Shown here one piece after another: positions 59,653 to 64,000 of a stretch of DNA of 64,000 nucleotides. This DNA is from Crystallibacter degradans (GTDB taxonomy: Bacteria; Actinomycetota; Actinomycetes; Actinomycetales; Micrococcaceae), in contig NZ_JABBCH010000013.1 of assembly GCF_012952295.1 (NCBI RefSeq), positions 48,790 to 112,789 of the forward strand, written 5' to 3'. Position numbers and translations under genes: made by a program. The number at the start of each line of letters is the position of its first letter. Positions within the stretch are counted from its first letter, which is position 1. The notes below the pieces were generated by a model. The model was given only the letters and a program-made list of their open reading frames with translations, was not told the origin of the DNA and did no database searches.

Positions 59653-60777
59653 ATGGAAGAACTCCGCGTCGAGGCCAACGGCAAGCTCGGCCCCATCGAT
59701 TCATCCCGGATTCCGCGCTTTGCCGGCGCCGCCACCTACGCCCGTCTCCCGCGGCTGGACCAGGTGGCCCACGCCGATGTCGCCGTCGTCGGTGTTCCCT
59801 TTGATTCCGGGGTTTCCTACCGCCCGGGTGCACGCTTCGGCGCCAACCACGTCCGTGAAGCCTCGCGGTTGCTGCGCCCTTACAACCCGGCGTGGGACGT
59901 GAGCCCGTTCGAGAGCCTGCAGGCTGCCGATGCCGGCGACATGGCGGTCAACCCGTTCAACATCAACGAGGCGATCGAGACCATCCAGCAGAACGCGCTG
60001 GATCTGACCGAAAATGGCACCAAGCTCATCACGCTCGGCGGGGACCATACCATCGCCCTGCCGCTGCTGCGCGCCGCCGCGGAGCGCGCCGGCCAGCCGG
60101 TGGCCATGCTGCACTTCGACGCGCACCTGGACACCTGGGACACCTACTTCGGCGCCGAGTACACCCACGGCACCCCGTTCCGCCGCGCGGTGGAGGAGGG
60201 CATCCTGGACACCGAGGCCATCTCGCACGTGGGCACCCGCGGCCCGCTCTACGGCAAGAAGGACCTCGACGACGACCACCGTTTCGGCTTCGGGATCGTG
60301 ACCAGTTCCGATGTCTACTACCAGGGCGTCCGCGAAGTGGTGGCCAAGCTGCGCGACCGGATCGGCGACCGCCCGCTCTACATCTCGGTCGACATCGACG
60401 TGCTGGATCCTGCCCACGCGCCCGGCACGGGAACGCCCGAGGCCGGCGGCATGACCAGCCGCGAACTGCTGGAGATCATCCGCGGCTTCCGCGGCATGAA
60501 CCTCATCGGCGCCGACGTCGTGGAAGTGTCGCCGGCTTACGATCATGCGGAAATCACCGGCGTCGCCGCCAGCCATGTGGCCTACGATCTGTTGACGCTG
60601 ATGGCCGCGAACGCCGCGGACAGCCAGAACAACGACGGCGGCGCTTCCGTTGGCCGCGGTGCTTCCGTTGCACGCGGGGGAGCGGACCAGCGCGACGCCG
60701 AGGCGCAGGGTGGCGATACGCCGCCGCACGGGGATCCGTTGGCCGCCAACGCCCTGCGCGGTGGGGAAGGCTCCTGA
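59653..60777 (+). CDS. speB: Agmatinase-family ureohydrolase (agmatinase or guanidinobutyrase)
   Basis: The 374-residue protein is a binuclear manganese ureohydrolase. Metal ligands appear in [25 protein letters not shown] and [15 protein letters not shown]. It hydrolyses a guanidino compound to an amine and urea. The first 320 residues are a normal family member; the last ~50 are an Asp/Gly/Ala/Arg-rich tail with the repeated GASV. AGGAGAG precedes ATG 59653. The next gene (a ThDP decarboxylase) starts 2 bp after its stop. That pairing fits 4-guanidinobutyrate as substrate better than agmatine, but sequence alone cannot decide. Confidence 0.85.
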   Translation: MEELRVEANGKLGPIDSSRIPRFAGAATYARLPRLDQVAHADVAVVGVPFDSGVSYRPGARFGANHVREASRLLRPYNPAWDVSPFESLQAADAGDMAVNPFNINEAIETIQQNALDLTENGTKLITLGGDHTIALPLLRAAAERAGQPVAMLHFDAHLDTWDTYFGAEYTHGTPFRRAVEEGILDTEAISHVGTRGPLYGKKDLDDDHRFGFGIVTSSDVYYQGVREVVAKLRDRIGDRPLYISVDIDVLDPAHAPGTGTPEAGGMTSRELLEIIRGFRGMNLIGADVVEVSPAYDHAEITGVAASHVAYDLLTLMAANAADSQNNDGGASVGRGASVARGGADQRDAEAQGGDTPPHGDPLAANALRGGEGS

Positions 60778-60779
60778 TC

Positions 60780-62495
60780 GTGACGGCACCCAGCACCAGC
60801 GGGACCAGCGCCGGTGAAACAATCGTCGCGGCTCGCAACGGCGGGGACCTCGTCGTCGAAACCCTGAGCGCCCTGGGTGCAACCACCGTGTTCGGCATTC
60901 CCGGCCAGCACGCGCTCGGCCTCTTCGATGCCCTGAGCCGGTCCAACCTGCACTTTGTTTCTTCCCGGGTGGAGAACAACTCGGCCTTCGCCGCGGACGG
61001 CTTCTCGCGCGCCACCGGCGACGTCGGCGTGCTCTTCCTCTCCACGGGACCGGGTGCGCTGACCTCGCTGGCCGGACTGCAGGAGGCCTACGCCACCGGC
61101 GTGCCGATGGTGGTGGTGGCCAGCCAAATTCCGCTGGAAGGGCTCGGTGCCCGGCGCAAGGGCATGCTGCACCAACTCGATGACCAGAAGGCCTCCGCCG
61201 CCAATGTCACCAAGAGCCAGCGGCTGATCCAGCACGCCTCCGGCATTCCGTCGGCGATCCAGGACGCCTGGACGGAGGCCATTTCCTCGCCGCAGGGCCC
61301 GGTCTGGGTGGAAGTGCCGCAGAATGTCCTGCTCGATCCGATTATGGTCCCGCCCGTTGAGGATGCGCTCGCCGAAGCATTTGATAATCCGCCGCGTACC
61401 GAGCTGGTGAAGGAAGCGGTGAAGTGGCTCGCTTCCGCCGAACGCCCGGCCATCATCGCCGGTGGCGGGGTGCGCCGGGGCAGGGCAGAGCCGTGGCTGC
61501 GCTCCATCGCGGAAAAGCTGCGCGCTCCCGTGGTCTGTTCGCCGGGCGGCAACGGGGCTTTCCCCTGGCAGCATGAACTGTCGCTGCAGTCCTGGGTGGA
61601 GGACCGGTACGTCACCGATGTCCTGGAAGACGCCGACGTGCTGGTGGTGGTCGGCTCCTCGCTGGGCGAGGTCACCAGCAACTACTTCACCTTTGAACCG
61701 CGCGGCAGGATCATCCAGATCGACGCCGAACCCAGGGTGCTCGAATCCAACAGGCCGGCTTTGGGGATCCGCGCCGACGCCGGCCAGGCGCTGCAGGCGC
61801 TGGACGAAGCGCTGATCGCCTCGGCCCGGCCGGAAACGGAACCGGCGTTCTCGCCCGACTGGCACGGCAAGACACCGGAGCAGCTGGTGAAGGAAACCCT
61901 GGCCAACGTGCAGGCGCGCCTCGATGCCCAGGACCTGGCCAAGGAACGGGCTTTCATGGCCGACATCCGCGAGGCTGTTCCGGATGGCATGCAGACCTTC
62001 TGGGACATGACAATTTCCGCGTACTGGGCGTGGAGCTGCTGGGACTCGCGCGACGGCCAGTTCCACTCGGCGCAGGGTGCCGGCGGGCTCGGCTTCGGCT
62101 TCCCGGGAGCGCTCGGCGGTTCGGTCGGCCTCGCCAGCAAGGGACTGCCGGCACGCGTGCTGGCCGTTTCGGGCGACGGTTCTGCAATGTATTCCATCAG
62201 CGAGTTGGCCACCGCCAAGCAGCACAATCTCCCGGTCACCTGGCTGATTGTCGACGACGGCGGCTACGGTATCCTGCGCGAATACATGGAGGACGCCTTC
62301 GGGCAGGCCACCGCCACCGAACTCGCGCGGCCGGACTTCGTGAAGCTGGCCGAAGCCTTCGGGGTTCCGGCTCGCCGGGTGGAGCCCGGGAACGTCCGCC
62401 AGGCCCTCGAGGAGAGCTTTGCGGCGGAGGGTCCCAACGTCGTCGTTGTTGAGACGTTGCTCAAGATGTTCGCCCCGACGCACCTGGCAACCTGA
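60780..62495 (+). CDS. ThDP-dependent 2-oxo acid decarboxylase, possible 5-guanidino-2-oxopentanoate decarboxylase
   Basis: The 571-residue protein has three domains: an N-terminal Pyr domain (TTVFGIPGQHALGLFDAL, with the activating Glu in VSSRVENNSAFAADGF), a central domain (RPAIIAGGGVRRG) and a PP domain with GDGSAMYSISELATAKQHN. The ThDP motif ends VDDGGYG where NN is usual. Benzoylformate-decarboxylase-like enzymes are the closest pattern. Coupled to a ureohydrolase, it may decarboxylate 2-oxoarginine to guanidinobutanal (AruI-like). Acetolactate synthase is less likely, as there is no regulatory subunit. GTG 60780 lies 2 bp after the previous stop. Confidence 0.8.
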   Translation: MTAPSTSGTSAGETIVAARNGGDLVVETLSALGATTVFGIPGQHALGLFDALSRSNLHFVSSRVENNSAFAADGFSRATGDVGVLFLSTGPGALTSLAGLQEAYATGVPMVVVASQIPLEGLGARRKGMLHQLDDQKASAANVTKSQRLIQHASGIPSAIQDAWTEAISSPQGPVWVEVPQNVLLDPIMVPPVEDALAEAFDNPPRTELVKEAVKWLASAERPAIIAGGGVRRGRAEPWLRSIAEKLRAPVVCSPGGNGAFPWQHELSLQSWVEDRYVTDVLEDADVLVVVGSSLGEVTSNYFTFEPRGRIIQIDAEPRVLESNRPALGIRADAGQALQALDEALIASARPETEPAFSPDWHGKTPEQLVKETLANVQARLDAQDLAKERAFMADIREAVPDGMQTFWDMTISAYWAWSCWDSRDGQFHSAQGAGGLGFGFPGALGGSVGLASKGLPARVLAVSGDGSAMYSISELATAKQHNLPVTWLIVDDGGYGILREYMEDAFGQATATELARPDFVKLAEAFGVPARRVEPGNVRQALEESFAAEGPNVVVVETLLKMFAPTHLAT

Positions 62496-62609
62496 GGGAG
62501 GCTGGAAAGAACTCCCCATCGAGGACTTCCGGAGGTTCGGTTAGACTCGGCGGAGGGGGCGGCGATCGATGCTGCTTCCGCATCACCCGCATCTAGCCCA
62601 GGGGAATCC

Positions 62610-63287
62610 TTGTCTAACCAGTCTCCCGAAAATCCGTCGAACCAGCCGCAGGAAGGTGCAGACCAGCCCGCCGCGAACTACCCGTCGAACCAGCCTTACG
62701 GCCAGGCGCCGCAGCAGAATTCACCGTATGGCCAGTACCCGGACCAGGGTGGCTACGGCTACCAGGCGTCGGTGCAGGAGAAGAAGGGCCTGGCCATCAC
62801 GGCGCTGGTGCTCGGCATCGTGGCCATTGTGCTCGGGGTGATCCCGGGTATCGGCGTCGTCAGCTTTATCCTTGGCCCGCTGGCGATCATCTTCGGCATC
62901 ATCGCGCTGGTCAAAAAGCAGAAGAAGGGCCTGTCCATCACGGGCATTGTCCTGGGCGCGCTCGGCGTGATCGCAGCCATCGTCATCACCTCGATCATCG
63001 CCATGTTCTTCACCCAGGCGGTGGGTGAGCACACCGTGCAGTACAAGGTGACCTCGGAGGGACCTGCAGGCGTGGTGTACTTCGACGGCGCCCAGCCGGT
63101 GGAAGAGCAAATCGACGGGGTCTGGGAGGAAGAGATTTCCTACACCGGGCTCCCGATTGGCGCTGTCAGCGTCACGTCCGAAAGCGGCACCGTGACCTGC
63201 GAAATCATCATGGATGGACAGAGCGCCGCCACGAACTCCGGCAGCGGCCAGGTTGAGTGCGCCTCGGGTGACGAGTTCGCCCAGTAG
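62610..63287 (+). CDS. DUF4190 domain-containing membrane protein
   Basis: The 225-residue product has a Gln/Pro/Asn/Tyr-rich disordered N-terminus (residues 1-55) with repeated SNQPYGQ-type units. Two helices with the DUF4190 pattern follow: ITALVLGIVAIVLGVIPGIGVVSFILGPLAIIF, joined by KKQKKGLSI, then TGIVLGALGVIAAIVITSII. The C-terminal 90 residues are probably outside the cell and end with a Cys pair (VTCEIIMDG ... VECASG), similar to MmpS-like domains. Start is TTG 62610 with AGGGGA 6 nt upstream. Function unknown. A strong terminator follows. Confidence 0.82.
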   Translation: MSNQSPENPSNQPQEGADQPAANYPSNQPYGQAPQQNSPYGQYPDQGGYGYQASVQEKKGLAITALVLGIVAIVLGVIPGIGVVSFILGPLAIIFGIIALVKKQKKGLSITGIVLGALGVIAAIVITSIIAMFFTQAVGEHTVQYKVTSEGPAGVVYFDGAQPVEEQIDGVWEEEISYTGLPIGAVSVTSESGTVTCEIIMDGQSAATNSGSGQVECASGDEFAQ

Positions 63288-63307
63288 GCGCAAGGACCAT
63301 CAGAATG

Positions 63308-63342
63308 AGCAGCCCCTCCCGCGCTGGAGGGGCTGCTTTTTT
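63308..63342 (+). terminator. Intrinsic terminator after the DUF4190 gene
   Basis: A 12-bp perfect stem agcagcccctcc/ggaggggctgct with a 6-nt loop runs into TTTTTT. It may also serve the converging GntR gene. Confidence 0.9.
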
Positions 63343-63383
63343 GTCGTTCCGGGGAGTGGTCCGGACGGTCGCCCGGTCTGGTC

Positions 63384-64000
63384 TTATTCGCTCGGCAGCG
63401 GCTCGCCGGGATGTTCTTGTGCCCACAGGCTGCTCATTTCCTCGATGGCCTGCTGCATGATGCGCAGCATGGCTGCGTGTGCCTCATCCGGCTTGCGGCG
63501 CTGGATGGCGCTGGCGACGTCGGCATGCAGTTGCAGGGCCTCGTCGCTGGGATGGTGCGGCATGAGCCCGTACTGGGTCCGGCCGGAGAGCACCTCAGCG
63601 ACCAGTGAATCCAGCTTGGTGAACATTTCGTTGCCCGAACTCTGCAGCACCAACCGGTGGAACTCGATGTCCAGGGCGAGGAACTCCTCGGAGTCGCCGG
63701 CCTGGCCCGCGGCCCACATTTTGGCCGCCAAGCCCACTAGATCCGATCCATCCGAGAGCGGGGCGCGTTGCGCGGCGAGCAGCGCGGCCTGGGGTTCGAC
63801 GGCGCTGCGCAGCTCGGTGAGCGAGCGCAGCTGCTTCAGCCGCCCGTTGGTGGCCAGGCGCCAACGGATGACCAGCGGGTCGTAGAGGTTCCAGGCCGTG
63901 GCGGGCTGGATGGTCACGCCCACCCGGCGCCGTGATTCGACCAGCCCCATGGAGCCGAGGATGCTAAGCGCCTCCCGGATGACGGACCGCGACACGTGGT
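63384..64000 (-). CDS. GntR-family FCD regulator, N-terminus cut by window edge
   Basis: The 5' end lies beyond the window; the frame stays open to position 64000. The visible part starts within the winged helix (VSRSVIREALSILGSMGLVESRRRVGV) and contains the FCD ligand domain: LRSLTELRSAVEPQAALLAA, LDIEFHRLVLQSSGN and HADVASAIQRRKPDEAHAAM. Metal-type residues Asp and His (LALDIEFHR, LHADV) are present. Members often control sugar-acid or other carboxylate catabolism. The target genes are outside the window. Confidence 0.88.
   Translation of the reverse strand, partial: HVSRSVIREALSILGSMGLVESRRRVGVTIQPATAWNLYDPLVIRWRLATNGRLKQLRSLTELRSAVEPQAALLAAQRAPLSDGSDLVGLAAKMWAAGQAGDSEEFLALDIEFHRLVLQSSGNEMFTKLDSLVAEVLSGRTQYGLMPHHPSDEALQLHADVASAIQRRKPDEAHAAMLRIMQQAIEEMSSLWAQEHPGEPLPSE

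Overview
The window is 64 kb of high-GC actinobacterial chromosome. Several genes look like Arthrobacter sensu lato (Micrococcaceae): the dimethylglycine oxidase closely resembles the Arthrobacter globiformis enzyme, there is a DUF222/HNH protein, a four-subunit sarcosine oxidase of the Corynebacterium/Arthrobacter type, and GTG and TTG starts are common. No insertion sequence, integrase, phage gene or CRISPR array was seen. It reads as ordinary chromosome carrying a large catabolic island.

Layout. 1-0.2 kb: tail of a NlpC/P60 peptidase. 0.65-6.75 kb: an HNH nuclease, then molybdenum-cofactor genes (mobA, a DUF6457 gene, moeA, fdhD) ending in an FdhF/YdeP-type molybdopterin oxidoreductase. 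6.8-9.1 kb: a DUF222 HNH protein with a duplicated start region. 9.3-23.3 kb: housekeeping and general genes (LLM oxidoreductase, ABC exporter, ROK regulator, tRNA-Arg(CCT), a membrane protein, pcrA, an MscS channel, sucCD, an alcohol dehydrogenase, rlmN).

23.4-50.1 kb is the main feature: a methylamine-type island that takes glycine betaine and creatine to pyruvate. One minus-strand operon carries a Rieske ferredoxin, a BCCT betaine transporter, purU and dimethylglycine oxidase. The divergent operon carries a FAD ferredoxin reductase and a GbcA-like Rieske oxygenase. Together they would convert betaine to dimethylglycine and then sarcosine. Two IclR regulators follow, then creatinase (creatine to sarcosine plus urea) with an MHS-family transporter. 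A yeast-type cytosine deaminase, an NCS1 permease and a PucR regulator sit in the middle. A GntR/FCD regulator faces the operon glyA-soxBDAG-sdaA-purU, which oxidises sarcosine to glycine, converts glycine to serine and deaminates serine to pyruvate. The second purU would release formate from excess C1-tetrahydrofolate.

50.3-56.1 kb: a TetR regulator with a 14-TM drug exporter, a LOG-family protein, a VIT1/CCC1 metal transporter and two DUF202 membrane proteins. 56.2-62.5 kb: a second catabolic module with a sodium:solute symporter, an XRE-cupin regulator, a zinc dehydrogenase, an agmatinase-family ureohydrolase and a ThDP decarboxylase, best explained as arginine or guanidino-compound use. 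62.6-64 kb: a DUF4190 protein and the end of a GntR/FCD regulator cut by the window edge.

Regulation can be read in several places. A consensus-like promoter with a perfect palindrome at its start site lies before glyA. Related TTGC-N7-GCAA inverted repeats lie before the betaine operons and the creatine transporter. A 13-nt motif is shared, inverted, by the two control regions of the guanidino module. No functional assignment here has been tested by database search; all come from reading motifs and recalled family sequences.
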